From Janthinobacterium sp. TND4EL3 (GTDB lineage Bacteria; Pseudomonadota; Gammaproteobacteria; Burkholderiales; Burkholderiaceae_D), in NCBI RefSeq assembly GCF_900156175.1, contig NZ_FTMV01000012.1, forward strand, positions 62,001 through 126,000: a stretch of 64,000 nt of DNA. The letters run 5' to 3'. The translations under genes were made by a program, and so were the position numbers. How positions within the stretch are numbered: the stretch's first letter is position 1; the number at the start of each line of letters is the position of its first letter. This document shows, in pieces, positions 15,444-25,232 of this stretch. The notes beneath the pieces are model-generated. The model saw only the letters and a list, made by a program, of their open reading frames with translations, did not search any database and had not been told where the DNA came from.

Positions 15444-18055
15444 GAAGTACTTTCTTGCATGTGCATATCGCAATCGTAGCGTTCAACTTCAAACGTTTCT
15501 GGGGGCAGTTCTGCACACCAGCGTTGCCACATGGCACGCAAAGCATGTTCGAATCCTTCAGCGATCAGGCCAGATTGACCGATTGCAGATTCCTCAAGGC
15601 GTTGGCGCATGGTGGCGCGCAAGGCGGCCAACTGAACTATATTATTCGATAAGAAAATACCTTTTTGAACGAAATCCTCGTCATCAACGGCAACGAAAGC
15701 GTTGAGTCCGACGTGTTCCATGATGCAGGCGCCAGCCCGGCTGGGAACTGTATCGCCGGCCAATGTCAATGTCGGTACGCCCATCCAGAGCGCGTGCATG
15801 GTGGTCGTGCCGCCCGTGTAAGGATAGGTATCGAGACATACGTCGATATGCTGATGCATTTCCAGGTAATCCCCCAGATGTGTCCGTTGGTAAAAGCTCA
15901 GCCTTTCTTCGGCGATGCCTTCATCTTTAAACCACTGCGCCAGTGTGGTGTGATCCGACTGCTTGTGCATGGCCGCCAAACGCATTTTGGCCGTAGGTAC
16001 TCTATGTAGTAACTTCGCCCAACGGGCGATCACTTTGCGATTCAGTTTGCTTAACCGGTTAAAGCTTCCGAATGTCAGGTAGCCGTTTGAGAGCGCAGGC
16101 GTTTGTTGTATTGCCGGTGCAAGGGCGGATGGCAGGAAAGGCAGGCACGCTGGTAGCAGCGCCAGCTTTTCAGTCATGTATTTGCCGACGATCTCGGGCG
16201 GTGTCAGAAAACGATCCGAAATATAATAGTCCATTGCCTGCAGCCCTGTAGTGCCAGGGTAGCCTATCCAGCTTGCCTGAATCGGCGCTGGTTTTGTAGC
16301 AAATACCTGTAGGCGATGAAAAGCCGTATGTCCGGAAAGATCGATCAGGATATCGATTTTATCTTGCTGTATCTTCTCCGATAGTTCTACATCGGACAGT
16401 TCCATCACATCATTCCAATGGGTCAGATATTGCTTCAAACGTTTCGTGTTACTGTCATTACGGTTGTTGTTGTAATAGCCGTACAAAGATAAACGAGGGC
16501 TGCTGGCCAGCTTGGCTAGTACTGGCATGACAAAGTTGGACACGACGTGTTCGTTGAAGTCGCCTGAGACGAAGCCGATGCGCAGGCAGCGCTGCGGGTC
16601 GCGGTCGTTACCATGTTCTGGCCACTCTGGCCGGCTGAGGCGTTCGAATTGCTCTCCGAATGCGCAATGTTCGGCAAACATGGTTGCAGCATCCACTTCG
16701 ACGCTATGGCTTAAGCAAAACAGTAAATTAGTATGGCTGACCACCAGTGCCGGGGCGATGTCGCGAGCCCGATAGGCGCTGGCAATGGCCTCGTCGATGG
16801 CGCCATGCACCTGTAGCAGCGAACATAAATTGATTTCAGCGGCGTGGAAATCTGGTTTCAGTGACAGGGCCTTGCGGAAGCTGTCCAAGGCTTTTTCCGG
16901 GTGGCCGCTGTTTCTCAGCGCATTGCCCAGATAAAAATGAAGCTCATTGTTATCTGGCTCATTCTCCAGCGCCTGCTCCAGACTGATGACTGCTTCGGCG
17001 TCGCGCCCTGCCGCCAACAAGGTCGTACCCAGATTAAAATGCGCATCGGCGTAGTCGGGTTTCAACAAGATGGCCTGTTTGAAACATTCGATGGCTTCGC
17101 TATAGTTCTTGTCCAGGCGCAGCGCGGAGCCCAGGCTGTTCTGGACTTCCGCATCCTCTGGTATCAGCAGGCTCACCGCACGATATTGTTCCACCGCTAG
17201 CGGATATTCCTTTAATTCCTTGAGAACGTTGGCCAGATTAAACATCGCTTTGGCATAGTCGGGACGTAAGGCAATCGCCTTGTGGAAACAGGTCTTGGCC
17301 TCATCCTGGCGATCCATCAGGCGCAGCACGCTTCCCAAATTGTTGTGTGCCTCCGCGAATGACGGGTCGATTTCCAGTGCGCGCAGATAGCTGTCCAAGG
17401 CATTGTCAAGCTTGCCCGCTGCTTGCCAGGCATTGCCCAGGTTGCCATGTGCCTGAGCATCATCTGGCGTCAATTCAGCGGTTCTCTTTAGCACAGGCAA
17501 GGCCTCCTTGCCTTGCACCTGCAGGGCTGTGCCTAATACGCTCCAGGCAAATGGTGCTTCTGGAAATTGTTGCAACAATTGGCGGCAAGCCGCTTCCATC
17601 TCCACGTATTCACCGCGCTGATACAGTGCCACGATCTGATCGACGTCATGCTGCGATGGCGACTGGGCTGCCAAAGCAATTTCCTTTGTTGCCAGTAGGC
17701 GTAGCTTCTGTGATTGTTCGTTATCGAGTCCGCGAGCAATCGCCGTGTCGATGATGTCGAGTGCCTCGTCGGGTTGCCCGGCCTGCAGCAAGCCGTTTGC
17801 GTAGGAAAGCCAGAACTGACCTTCGTCTGGATCGATGGACAGCGCCTTCCGCAAATACGGCAGGCCTGCTTCATGCTGGCCGACCTGTCCCGCCAGCAAG
17901 CCCAGATTGTGGTTGGCGATGGCGTGATAAGGGTGCGCTTGCAAGATCGACAGGTAGATTTCTTCTGCCTCCAGATAGCGGCCCGCCTTATGCTCGGTGA
18001 TGGCTTGCTGCAGTTCGGTATCGAGGGAGACTGCTGGAGGAACGTTCGAATTCAT
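15440..18055 (-). CDS. TPR-containing O-GlcNAc-transferase-like (SPINDLY-type) glycosyltransferase
   Basis: 871 residues. Residues 1-450 are a long tetratricopeptide array, with repeats of the type AEAHNNLGSVLRLMDRQDEA and YADAHFNLGTTLLAAGRDAE. Residues 490-850 are a GT41 catalytic domain: GFVSGDFNEHVVSNF (H503 matches the catalytic-region His of OGT), APIQASWIGYPGTTG, FGSFNRLSKLNRKV, and CLDTYPYTGGTTTMHALWMG. Bacterial members often glycosylate flagellin or adhesins on Ser/Thr. The aminotransferase is translationally coupled downstream. It lies 2.7 kb from the flagellins, which are the obvious candidate substrates. Confidence 0.88.
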   Translation of the reverse strand: MNSNVPPAVSLDTELQQAITEHKAGRYLEAEEIYLSILQAHPYHAIANHNLGLLAGQVGQHEAGLPYLRKALSIDPDEGQFWLSYANGLLQAGQPDEALDIIDTAIARGLDNEQSQKLRLLATKEIALAAQSPSQHDVDQIVALYQRGEYVEMEAACRQLLQQFPEAPFAWSVLGTALQVQGKEALPVLKRTAELTPDDAQAHGNLGNAWQAAGKLDNALDSYLRALEIDPSFAEAHNNLGSVLRLMDRQDEAKTCFHKAIALRPDYAKAMFNLANVLKELKEYPLAVEQYRAVSLLIPEDAEVQNSLGSALRLDKNYSEAIECFKQAILLKPDYADAHFNLGTTLLAAGRDAEAVISLEQALENEPDNNELHFYLGNALRNSGHPEKALDSFRKALSLKPDFHAAEINLCSLLQVHGAIDEAIASAYRARDIAPALVVSHTNLLFCLSHSVEVDAATMFAEHCAFGEQFERLSRPEWPEHGNDRDPQRCLRIGFVSGDFNEHVVSNFVMPVLAKLASSPRLSLYGYYNNNRNDSNTKRLKQYLTHWNDVMELSDVELSEKIQQDKIDILIDLSGHTAFHRLQVFATKPAPIQASWIGYPGTTGLQAMDYYISDRFLTPPEIVGKYMTEKLALLPACLPFLPSALAPAIQQTPALSNGYLTFGSFNRLSKLNRKVIARWAKLLHRVPTAKMRLAAMHKQSDHTTLAQWFKDEGIAEERLSFYQRTHLGDYLEMHQHIDVCLDTYPYTGGTTTMHALWMGVPTLTLAGDTVPSRAGACIMEHVGLNAFVAVDDEDFVQKGIFLSNNIVQLAALRATMRQRLEESAIGQSGLIAEGFEHALRAMWQRWCAELPPETFEVERYDCDMHMQESTS

Positions 18056-18211
18056 GGCAGGAAGGGAGTGGAAATGTTTATCAACGGGGATTGTAACTGT
18101 TAGAAGTGCTTATGAGAAACTTTCCAAGTGGAATTTTTATGTTCTTGCTGTCGTAATGCAAACATGTCGTTGTTGCTGGCTTAAAGCTTGAAAATTGTAA
18201 TGTATTTGATG

Positions 18212-18243
18212 AAAAAACAGCGCGCTGGTGAGAGCGCGCTGTT
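18212..18243 (-). terminator. Terminator of the ETF-ubiquinone oxidoreductase gene
   Basis: On the minus strand ACAGCGCGCT-CTCACC-AGCGCGCTGT is a perfect 10-bp stem followed by a T-run, 32 bases after the stop codon. It also separates this gene from the glycosyltransferase operon. Confidence 0.92.
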
Positions 18244-18274
18244 GCATGGAGGCCGCTGCGTTTGCCGCAGTCAA

Positions 18275-19951
18275 TTACATATTCGGATAATTCGGCCCGC
18301 CGCCGCCTTCCGGCGTGACCCACACGATGTTCTGCGTCGGGTCCTTGATGTCGCAGGTCTTGCAGTGCACGCAGTTTTGCGCATTGATCTGCAGGCGTTC
18401 GGCGCCGTCGTCGTTTTTCACGAACTCGTACACGCCGGCGGGACAGTAACGGGCTTCCGGCCCCGCATACATGGCCAGGTTGACGTCGACGGGCACGCTG
18501 GCGTTCTTCAAGGTCAGGTGGATGGGCTGGTCTTCCGCGTGGTTCGTGTTCGAGATGAAGACGGACGACATCTTGTCGAAGGTCAGCTTGCCGTCGGGTT
18601 TCGGATACACGATCTTCTTCGACTGGGCCGCCGGCTTCAGGCATTCATGGTCGCCATGCGTGTGGTGCAGGGTCCAGGGTGCCTTGCCGCGGAAGAGGAT
18701 CTGGTCGATGCCCGTCATCAGGCTGCCCAGGTACAGGCCTTTCGACAGCCACGGCTTGACGTTGCGCGCCACGTGCAGCTCTTCGTGCAGCCACGATTGC
18801 TCGAAAGCAACCGGATAGCTGGCCAGTTCGTCGTGCTGGCGCGATTCGCCCAGCGCGCCGAAGGCCGCCTCGGCCGCCAGCATGCCGCTCTTGATGGCCG
18901 CATGGCTGCCCTTGATGCGGCTCATGTTCAAAAAGCCCGCATCGCAGCCGATCAGCGCGCCGCCGGCGAATACCAGTTTCGGCAACGATTGCAGGCCGCC
19001 GGCCGTGATTGCCCGCGCGCCGTAGGAGATGCGCTTGCCGCCTTCGAAGAACTTGCGGATTTCCGGATGCGTCTTGTAGCGCTGGAATTCCTCATACGGC
19101 GACAGGTAGGGGTTTTCGTAGGCCAGGCCGACGACGTAGCCGACCATGACCTGGTTGTTTTCCAGATGGTACAGGAAGGAGCCGCCGTAGGTTTTCGCGT
19201 CCAGCGGCCAGCCCGTCGAGTGGATCACCAGGCCCGGCTGGTGCAGGGCGGGGTCGATTTCCCACAATTCCTTGATGCCGATGCCGTACGATTGCGGGTC
19301 CTTGCCGGCGTTCAAGTCATATTTGGCCATCAATTGCTTGCCCAGGTGGCCGCGCGCGCCTTCGGCGAACAGCGTGTACTTGGCGTGCAGTTCCATGCCC
19401 AGCTGGAAGTCGGGACCGGGCTGGCCGTCGCGCTTGACGCCCATGTTGCCGGTCGCTACGCCTTTCACGGAGCCGTCGTCGTTGTAGAGGATTTCCGCGG
19501 CAGGAAAGCCCGGGAAGATTTCCACGCCCAGGTTTTCCGCCTGCTGGCCCATCCAGCGCACCACATTGCCCAGCGAGACGATGTAGTTGCCGTGGTTTTC
19601 AAAGCAGGCCGGCACGGCGAAGTTCGGCGTCTTGTACGCCTTGGTTTCGGTCAGGAACAGGATGCGGTCTTCCGTCACTGCCGTGTTCAGGGGCGCGCCC
19701 AGTTCCTTCCAGTTCGGAATCAGTTCGCTCAGCGCTTTCGGGTCCATGATGGCGCCCGACAGGATGTGCGCGCCCAGCTCGCCGCCTTTTTCCAGCACGC
19801 AGACGGACACTTCCTGGCTTTTTTCCGCGGCCAGCTGCTTCAGGCGGATCGCCGCGGCCAGGCCTGCGGGGCCACCACCGACGATGACCACGTCATACTC
19901 CATGGTCTCGCGCGGTCCGTACTGTTCAACTAAGTTATTAGGCTGTGTCAT
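18275..19951 (-). CDS. Electron-transfer flavoprotein-ubiquinone oxidoreductase
   Basis: Passes electrons from ETF (fatty-acid and amino-acid oxidation) to ubiquinone at the inner membrane. 558 residues: FAD-binding YDVVIVGGGPAGLAAAIRL at the N-terminus, GARGHLGKQL in the middle, and a C-terminal 4Fe-4S ferredoxin-like domain with the cysteines of NCVHCKTCDIKDPTQNI and the upstream CPAGVYE. Length and motifs match the full family. The gene stands alone, with a terminator downstream and a 251-base divergent region shared with the SDR gene. Confidence 0.96.
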   Translation of the reverse strand: MTQPNNLVEQYGPRETMEYDVVIVGGGPAGLAAAIRLKQLAAEKSQEVSVCVLEKGGELGAHILSGAIMDPKALSELIPNWKELGAPLNTAVTEDRILFLTETKAYKTPNFAVPACFENHGNYIVSLGNVVRWMGQQAENLGVEIFPGFPAAEILYNDDGSVKGVATGNMGVKRDGQPGPDFQLGMELHAKYTLFAEGARGHLGKQLMAKYDLNAGKDPQSYGIGIKELWEIDPALHQPGLVIHSTGWPLDAKTYGGSFLYHLENNQVMVGYVVGLAYENPYLSPYEEFQRYKTHPEIRKFFEGGKRISYGARAITAGGLQSLPKLVFAGGALIGCDAGFLNMSRIKGSHAAIKSGMLAAEAAFGALGESRQHDELASYPVAFEQSWLHEELHVARNVKPWLSKGLYLGSLMTGIDQILFRGKAPWTLHHTHGDHECLKPAAQSKKIVYPKPDGKLTFDKMSSVFISNTNHAEDQPIHLTLKNASVPVDVNLAMYAGPEARYCPAGVYEFVKNDDGAERLQINAQNCVHCKTCDIKDPTQNIVWVTPEGGGGPNYPNM

Positions 19952-20202
19952 GGTCTCGATTGTTAGTCACTAAATGGGTGGGTGAGGAATCTTCGAATAA
20001 ATTTAAGCACGAGTGTGCTTGTTTTTGGCGAGGATTGCAACTTTGGCGCCATTTTGCGTGACATTGCCCCTCGCCGCAATCTAAATCCGGCCATTTTGTG
20101 TAATGATGGCGTTTACCTTTGCTCAAGTACGACGCACGGTATTTTGCCCCGCTGCCATCGGCACGGCGCAAAGTGTTATCTAAAATAAAACAGGAGTAGC
20201 TC

Positions 20203-20979
20203 GTGGGCATAGAAGTCAATTTCGAGGGCAAGATTGCCCTGATTACCGGCGCATCGAGCGGCCTCGGCGCGCGCTTTGCGAAAGTGCTGGCCCAGGCGGG
20301 CGCGCAGGTCGTGCTGGCCTCGCGCCGCACCGAACGGCTGAAGGAGTTGCGCGCTGAAATCGAAGCGGACGGCGGCGCCGCGCATGTGGTCTCGCTCGAC
20401 GTGACCGACTTCGCCAGCATCAAGTCGGCCATCGCGCACGCGGAAACGGAAGCCGGTCCCATCGATATCCTCGTCAACAATTCAGGTGTCTCCACCACGC
20501 AACGCCTGGTCGATGTCACGCCCGAGGATTACTCGTTCGTGATGGACACCAATTTGCGCGGATCGTTCTTCGTGGCCCAGCAGACGGCCAAGCGCATGAT
20601 CGCGCGCGCCAAGGGCGACCCGAAGAAACAGCACCGCATCATCAATATCGCCTCGATGGCGGGCTTGCAGGTGCTGCCGCAGATCGGCGTGTACTGCATG
20701 AGCAAGGCGGGCATGGTGCACATGACGCGCGCCATGGCCGTGGAATGGGGTAAATATGGCATCAACACGAACGCCATCTGCCCCGGCTACATTTCCACCG
20801 AGATCAACGAAGATTACTTTGCCACCGAGCAGGGCAAGAAGCTGATCGAAATGCTGCCCAATAAACGTCCGGGCAAGCCGGAAGACCTCGACGGCCTGCT
20901 GCTGTTGCTGGCGGGCGAGGATTCGCACTTTATTAACGGCGCCATTATCTCCGCCGATGGCGGCATGAGCACGTTTTAA
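20203..20979 (+). CDS. Short-chain dehydrogenase/reductase (SDR)
   Basis: 258-residue NAD(P)-dependent oxidoreductase of classical SDR type: cofactor motif ALITGASSGLGARF, NNSGVS, and catalytic Y164xxxK168 (GVYCMSKAGMVH). The C-terminal SADGGMSTF is typical. The start is GTG with CAGGAG 8-9 bases upstream. The substrate cannot be told from sequence; similar genes are annotated as 3-ketoacyl-ACP reductase-like or 3-hydroxybutyrate dehydrogenase-like. The nearby scoAB might hint at short-chain acid metabolism, which is only an inference. Confidence 0.9.
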   Translation: MGIEVNFEGKIALITGASSGLGARFAKVLAQAGAQVVLASRRTERLKELRAEIEADGGAAHVVSLDVTDFASIKSAIAHAETEAGPIDILVNNSGVSTTQRLVDVTPEDYSFVMDTNLRGSFFVAQQTAKRMIARAKGDPKKQHRIINIASMAGLQVLPQIGVYCMSKAGMVHMTRAMAVEWGKYGINTNAICPGYISTEINEDYFATEQGKKLIEMLPNKRPGKPEDLDGLLLLLAGEDSHFINGAIISADGGMSTF

Positions 20980-21122
20980 CGCCATAAAACCTGCTGCGCG
21001 TCGCGCTTTGCGGCCTGCGATGCTCACCGGCTCGGCGCCCCCGTGCGAGAGCACGGTTGCGCTTCTTGACCACAAGGGGGCGCCGAGCCTCGCTGCCGCT
21101 CGCGACGGTTTTACTTGGCGTT
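20978..21122. repeat. Palindrome-ended intergenic repeat, copy 1 (long-armed variant)
   Basis: Starts within the stop codon of the SDR gene. The ends are inverted: AACGCCATAAAACC and, on the other strand, AACGCCAAGTAAAACC. It shares the core TGCTGCGCGTCG, GCGGCCTGCGATGCTCACCG, GGTTGCGCTTCT and CGCTCGCGACGGTTTT with three other copies. Unlike them it contains 14-base perfect arms, 21029-21042 and 21076-21089, enclosing CCGTGC-GAGA-GCACGG. Confidence 0.85.
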
Positions 21123-21149
21123 CAACGAAAAGTCACCCTGGCTGCAGCC

Positions 21150-21716
21150 CTAGCGCTGCAGCTGCAGTCCCACCAGCTTGTGCACCAGCTCCGACGAGGT
21201 CGAGGCGGCGAATTTGCGCATCAGCTTGGCGCGGTGCATTTCCACCGTGCGGGGGCTGAGGTCGATCTGGCGGGCGATGACCTTGCTGGTCTTGCCTTCC
21301 ACCAGCAGGGCGGCGATTTCGCGTTCGCGCGGCGTCAGTTCGGCCGTCACGGGACGTTTTTCGCTGACATCTTCGAACGTCCAGATGCCTGCTCCCAGCG
21401 GTTGGTTCGGCAGCATGGCATGGCCCGTGACGTGGCACCAGAACAATTCTCCATTACTGCGGCGCATGATGCGCTCGTCCGAATAGCGCCCTTTGGCGTT
21501 CATGATGGGGATGATGCGGTCACCCGTGCGCAGGAATTCGTCGTGCGTGGGGTAGAGTACCTCGAAGGACTGGTCGTCGAGCTGGGCGCGCGCGTAGCCG
21601 AACATGGCTGCCAGCGCTTCGTTGCAGCTGCGCATGATACGGTTTTCCGACATGCACATGCCCACGGGTGCATGCAGGAAGATGCTTTCATAATCGATGG
21701 CTGACGCGGCGTTCAT
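21150..21716 (-). CDS. PAS-LuxR transcriptional regulator
   Basis: 188 residues: an N-terminal PAS domain (about 15-120; FLHAPVGMCMSENRIMRSCN, then LFWCHVTGHAM) and a C-terminal LuxR/FixJ helix-turn-helix (LTPREREIAALLVEGKTSKV, LSPRTVEMHRAKLMRKF). It has no receiver domain, so it is probably a directly sensing regulator. It is divergent from scoAB (147-base gap) and could control it, but the sequence does not prove this. Confidence 0.88.
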   Translation of the reverse strand: MNAASAIDYESIFLHAPVGMCMSENRIMRSCNEALAAMFGYARAQLDDQSFEVLYPTHDEFLRTGDRIIPIMNAKGRYSDERIMRRSNGELFWCHVTGHAMLPNQPLGAGIWTFEDVSEKRPVTAELTPREREIAALLVEGKTSKVIARQIDLSPRTVEMHRAKLMRKFAASTSSELVHKLVGLQLQR

Positions 21717-21863
21717 CTGATACGTATCACTCTCACAGGGGGATTGCAGGCACGGCGCCGGTAGTTCTACGGTATTGTACTTTCCACTCGCGTATTTTAT
21801 GCTGAGTCGCTGCCTGAGTCATGGACTCAAGACCAAAGCTTAACAAAAGATAGAGGGACACCC

Positions 21864-22562
21864 ATGAATAAAGTTTATCCTGACGCCGCCTCGGCGCTGG
21901 CCGGTATCGTCCAAGATGGCCAGACCATCGCCGTTGGCGGCTTTGGCCTGTGCGGCATACCCGAAGCCCTGATCGGCGCCTTGCGCGATTCGGGCGTGAC
22001 GGGCCTGACGGCCATTTCCAACAACGCGGGCGTGGACGGTTTCGGCCTGGGCCAGCTGCTCACCACGCGCCAGATCAAGAAAATGATTGCCTCCTACGTG
22101 GGCGAAAACAAGGAATTCGCGCGCCAGTACCTGGCCGGCGAGCTGGAACTGGAATTCACGCCGCAAGGCACCTTGGCCGAGAAGCTGCGCGCCGGCGGCG
22201 CCGGCATTCCCGCCTTCTTCACGAAGACGGGCGTGGGCACCATCGTTGCCGACGGCAAGGAACTGCGCGAATTCGACGGCGAACAATACGTAATGGAACG
22301 CAGCCTCGTGGCTGACGTGGCTCTGGTCAAAGCCTACATGGCCGACCGCGCCGGCAACCTGATCTATCGCAAGACGGCGCGCAATTTCAACCCGAACGTG
22401 GCCATGGCCGGCAAGATCACCATCGTCGAAGTGGAAAAACTGGTCGAAGTGGGCGAGATCGATCCGGACCAGGTGCACACGCCGAGCATCTTCGTGCACC
22501 GCATCGTGGTCAACGCGAACCCGGAAAAACGCATCGAGCAGCGCACCGTGCGCGCCGACTAA
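21864..22562 (+). CDS. scoA: Succinyl-CoA:3-ketoacid CoA-transferase subunit A
   Basis: Alpha subunit of the enzyme that activates acetoacetate with succinyl-CoA. 232 residues with the CoA-binding glycine-rich sequence AVGGFGLCGIPEALIGAL, ISNNAGVDGFGLGQLL, and the C-terminal ITIVEVEKLVEVGEIDPDQV block with TPSIFVHRIV. A GA-rich ribosome site (AGAGGG) lies 8-9 bases upstream. scoB follows after 21 bases as an operon partner. Confidence 0.95.
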   Translation: MNKVYPDAASALAGIVQDGQTIAVGGFGLCGIPEALIGALRDSGVTGLTAISNNAGVDGFGLGQLLTTRQIKKMIASYVGENKEFARQYLAGELELEFTPQGTLAEKLRAGGAGIPAFFTKTGVGTIVADGKELREFDGEQYVMERSLVADVALVKAYMADRAGNLIYRKTARNFNPNVAMAGKITIVEVEKLVEVGEIDPDQVHTPSIFVHRIVVNANPEKRIEQRTVRAD

Positions 22563-22583
22563 ATACAAGATTGGGAGATGATC

Positions 22584-23234
22584 ATGGCTTGGACAAGAGA
22601 TGAAATGGCCGCGCGCGCGGCAAAGGAATTGCAGGACGGCTTTTATGTGAACCTGGGCATCGGCTTGCCGACCCTGGTGGCCAACTATGTGCCGGAGAAT
22701 ATCGAAGTGTTCTTGCAGTCGGAAAACGGCTTGCTGGGCATCGGCCCGTTTCCTGCCGAAGATGAGGTCGATGCCGACCTGATCAACGCCGGCAAGCAGA
22801 CGGTGACGGCCTTGCCGGGCGCCGCCTACTTCAGCTCGGCCGATTCGTTTGGCATGATTCGCGGCGGCAAGATCAACCTGGCCATCCTGGGCGCCATGCA
22901 GGTGTCGGAAAAGGGCGACCTGGCGAACTGGATGATTCCAGGCAAGATGGTCAAGGGCATGGGCGGCGCGATGGACCTCGTCGCCGGCGTCAAGCGCGTC
23001 GTTGTGCTGATGGAGCACGTGGCCACGGCCAAGGATGGCACGACGTCGCACAAGTTGCTCAAGCAGTGCGACCTGCCGCTGACGGGCGTGGGCGTGGTCG
23101 ACGTCATCATCAGCGACCTGGGCGTCATCGACGTGACGGAAAACGGTTTGAAACTGGTGGAACTGGCGCCGGGCGTGACCAAGGAGCAGGTGCAGGCGGC
23201 CACGGGCGCGGAGCTGGACGTTTCCGCCGTCTAA
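22584..23234 (+). CDS. scoB: Succinyl-CoA:3-ketoacid CoA-transferase subunit B
   Basis: Beta subunit carrying the catalytic glutamate in [15 protein letters not shown]. 216 residues with [16 protein letters not shown] and [16 protein letters not shown]. The ATG at 22584 is chosen because GGGAG is 6 bases upstream; the in-frame ATG at 22578 abuts that site. Together with scoA it makes the complete enzyme for ketone-body or acetoacetate use. A strong terminator follows. Confidence 0.95.
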   Translation: MAWTRDEMAARAAKELQDGFYVNLGIGLPTLVANYVPENIEVFLQSENGLLGIGPFPAEDEVDADLINAGKQTVTALPGAAYFSSADSFGMIRGGKINLAILGAMQVSEKGDLANWMIPGKMVKGMGGAMDLVAGVKRVVVLMEHVATAKDGTTSHKLLKQCDLPLTGVGVVDVIISDLGVIDVTENGLKLVELAPGVTKEQVQAATGAELDVSAV

Positions 23235-23257
23235 ACGGATCGTTGCAGGAAATCAGA

Positions 23258-23286
23258 GGGCGGACAGCGATGTCCGCCCTTTTTTT
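23258..23286 (+). terminator. Terminator of scoAB
   Basis: GGGCGGACA-GCGA-TGTCCGCCC, a perfect 9-bp stem with a tetraloop, followed by seven Ts. It touches the end of the convergent doxX gene. Confidence 0.95.
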
Positions 23287-23695
23287 ATGCGCCCGCCTTG
23301 CCGCGCAAGCCATCGAGGCTGTAGGCGCCGCCGCCCGTCGCCGCGAAGTACAGGAAGGTGAAGCAGTACATCACGGCCATTTCACCGCCGTTCAGGATGG
23401 GCAAGAAGCCGGCCGGCGCATGCGCGATGAAATAGGCGGCCGCCATCTGGCCCGACAGGATGAAGGCGACGGGGCGCGTGAACAGGCCGACGAGCAGCAG
23501 GGTGCCGCCCACCAGTTCGATGACGCCGGCCGCGCCCATCAGGGAAAGCAGTTGCAAGCCGTCGAACATAGCCACGTGCGGCATGCCGAACAGCTTGGCC
23601 GTGCCGTGCTGCAGGAAGAGGAAGCCGAGGATGATGCGAAGCAGACCCAGCAAACGTGGGGACCAGGTGGCGTAGAAGGCGGGCGTGAGGGACAT
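23285..23695 (-). CDS. DoxX-family membrane protein
   Basis: About 136 residues with four predicted membrane helices (RLLGLLRIILGFLFLQHGTA; GAAGVIELVGGTLLLVGLF; AFILSGQMAAAYFIAH; MYCFTFLYFAATGGGAYSLD) and the DoxX-type QHGTAKLFG motif. The start at 23695 (MSLTPAF) is preferred because GGAG lies 7 bases upstream; the ATG at 23707 has none. The function of this subfamily is not settled; members have been linked to redox or thiosulfate metabolism. Confidence 0.85.
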   Translation of the reverse strand: MSLTPAFYATWSPRLLGLLRIILGFLFLQHGTAKLFGMPHVAMFDGLQLLSLMGAAGVIELVGGTLLLVGLFTRPVAFILSGQMAAAYFIAHAPAGFLPILNGGEMAVMYCFTFLYFAATGGGAYSLDGLRGKAGA

Positions 23696-23880
23696 GAGGT
23701 ACTCCATTCAAAAAGTGGATGGTTCGGTGTCAGGCTGGCGTTAACGCAATGTCATTATGCGCGAGCCCGATGGCGAACAGGTGACGCCACTGTAATGGTT
23801 TTTGATTCATTGATCATCATGATGGATATTGATGGATAATTTACTGTGGGTTGATGATGCGATTAAACCCGCGCGCAATG

Positions 23881-23914
23881 AAAAAAGCCCCGCGGATCGC
23901 TCCGCGGGGCTTTT
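23881..23914 (-). terminator. Terminator of dctA
   Basis: On the minus strand AAGCCCCGCGGA-GCGA-TCCGCGGGGCTT is a near-perfect long hairpin followed by a T-run, 17 bases after the dctA stop. Confidence 0.93.
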
Positions 23915-23930
23915 CAATGTTGACTATCGC

Positions 23931-25232
23931 TTACTTGACGATATTCACGGTCGGCGCAACGTAGGCGTCGTCGGTCGGGTGGGTGGGGTGGGCCAGCTCG
24001 CTGTGCAGCTTGTCCATATCCAGTTCCTTTTCCCATTTCGACACGACGATGGTGGCCACGCCGTTACCGACGAAGTTGGTCAGCGCGCGGCATTCGCTCA
24101 TGAAACGGTCGATGCCCAGGATCAGCGCCATGCCGGCCACGGGTATCGTCGGCACGACGGCCAGGGTGGCGGCCAGGGTGATGAAGCCGGCGCCCGTGAT
24201 GCCGGACGCGCCTTTCGAGGTCAGCATCGCCACGCCCAGGATGGTGAGCTCTTGCCAGATCGTCAGGTCCGTGTTGGTGGCCTGTGCCACGAACAGGGCG
24301 GCCATGGTCATGTAGATGTTGGTGCCGTCCAGGTTGAACGAGTAGCCGGTCGGCACGACCAGGCCGACGACGGGCTTGGAGCAGCCCAGGCGCTCGAGTT
24401 TCTTCATCAGGGCCGGCAGGGCCGATTCCGACGAGCTCGTGCCGAGCACGATCAGCAGTTCTTCCTTGATGTACAGCAAGAAGCGGCCGATGGAGAAGCC
24501 CGTGTACTTGGCGATCAGGCCCAGCACGACGAAGACGAACAGGAAGCAGGTCAGGTAGAACGAGCCCATCAGCTTGGCCAGCGGGATCAGCGACGCCAGG
24601 CCGTATTTACCGATGGTAAAGGCCATTGCACCGAAGGCGCCGATCGGAGCGACTTTCATGATGATGTTGACCATGCCGAAGATGGCATGCGACAGCTCGT
24701 CGATCAGCTTGGTGACGGGACGGCCGCGCTCGCCTAGCAGGGACAGCGAAAAGCCGAACAGGATGGCGATCAGCAGCACTTGCAGGATGTCACCCTTGGC
24801 GAAGGCATCGACGAAGGTCTTCGGGATGATATTCATCAGGAAGTCGACGGTGCTCATGCCTTCGGCGTGCGTGTATTGCGCGATCGACTTGGCGTCGAGG
24901 TGGGCCGGATCGGCGTTGAAGCCGGCGCCCGGCTTGAGGATATTGGCAACCAGCAAGCCGATGGCCAGCGCGAAGGTGGAGACCACTTCGAAGTACAGCA
25001 GCGCCTTGCCGCCCACGCGGCCGATCTTCTTGACGTCCTGCATGCCCGCGATGCCGGAGACCACGGTACAGAAGATCACGGGGGCGATGATCATCTTGAT
25101 CAGCTTGATGAAGCCGTCGCCCAGCGGTTTCATGTCGACGGCGTTCGAAGGGTAGAACACCCCCAGCAGCACGCCGGCCACGATGGCGAACAGCACCTGC
25201 ACGTACAGGATTTTATAGAATGGTTTTTTCAC
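23931..25232 (-). CDS. dctA: DctA, C4-dicarboxylate:cation symporter
   Basis: Imports succinate, fumarate and malate across the inner membrane. 433 residues of the glutamate/dicarboxylate symporter family: [20 protein letters not shown] at the N-terminus, the serine-rich [40 protein letters not shown], and [20 protein letters not shown]. The start is GTG at 25232 with AGGAG upstream; the longer frame to 25292 lacks support. No regulator (DctB/DctD) adjoins it. Confidence 0.95.
   Translation of the reverse strand: MKKPFYKILYVQVLFAIVAGVLLGVFYPSNAVDMKPLGDGFIKLIKMIIAPVIFCTVVSGIAGMQDVKKIGRVGGKALLYFEVVSTFALAIGLLVANILKPGAGFNADPAHLDAKSIAQYTHAEGMSTVDFLMNIIPKTFVDAFAKGDILQVLLIAILFGFSLSLLGERGRPVTKLIDELSHAIFGMVNIIMKVAPIGAFGAMAFTIGKYGLASLIPLAKLMGSFYLTCFLFVFVVLGLIAKYTGFSIGRFLLYIKEELLIVLGTSSSESALPALMKKLERLGCSKPVVGLVVPTGYSFNLDGTNIYMTMAALFVAQATNTDLTIWQELTILGVAMLTSKGASGITGAGFITLAATLAVVPTIPVAGMALILGIDRFMSECRALTNFVGNGVATIVVSKWEKELDMDKLHSELAHPTHPTDDAYVAPTVNIVK

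Noticed and set aside
18188..19933. Long open frame (581 codons) on the plus strand
   Set aside because: Antisense to the well-supported ETF-QO gene; its composition (His/Arg/Val-rich) is typical of GC-rich shadow frames.
20005..20026. Hairpin AAGCAC-GAGT-GTGCTT followed by GTTTTT, resembling a terminator
   Set aside because: It lies in the divergent spacer between ETF-QO and the SDR gene with no gene ending upstream on that strand, so its role as terminator is not supported.
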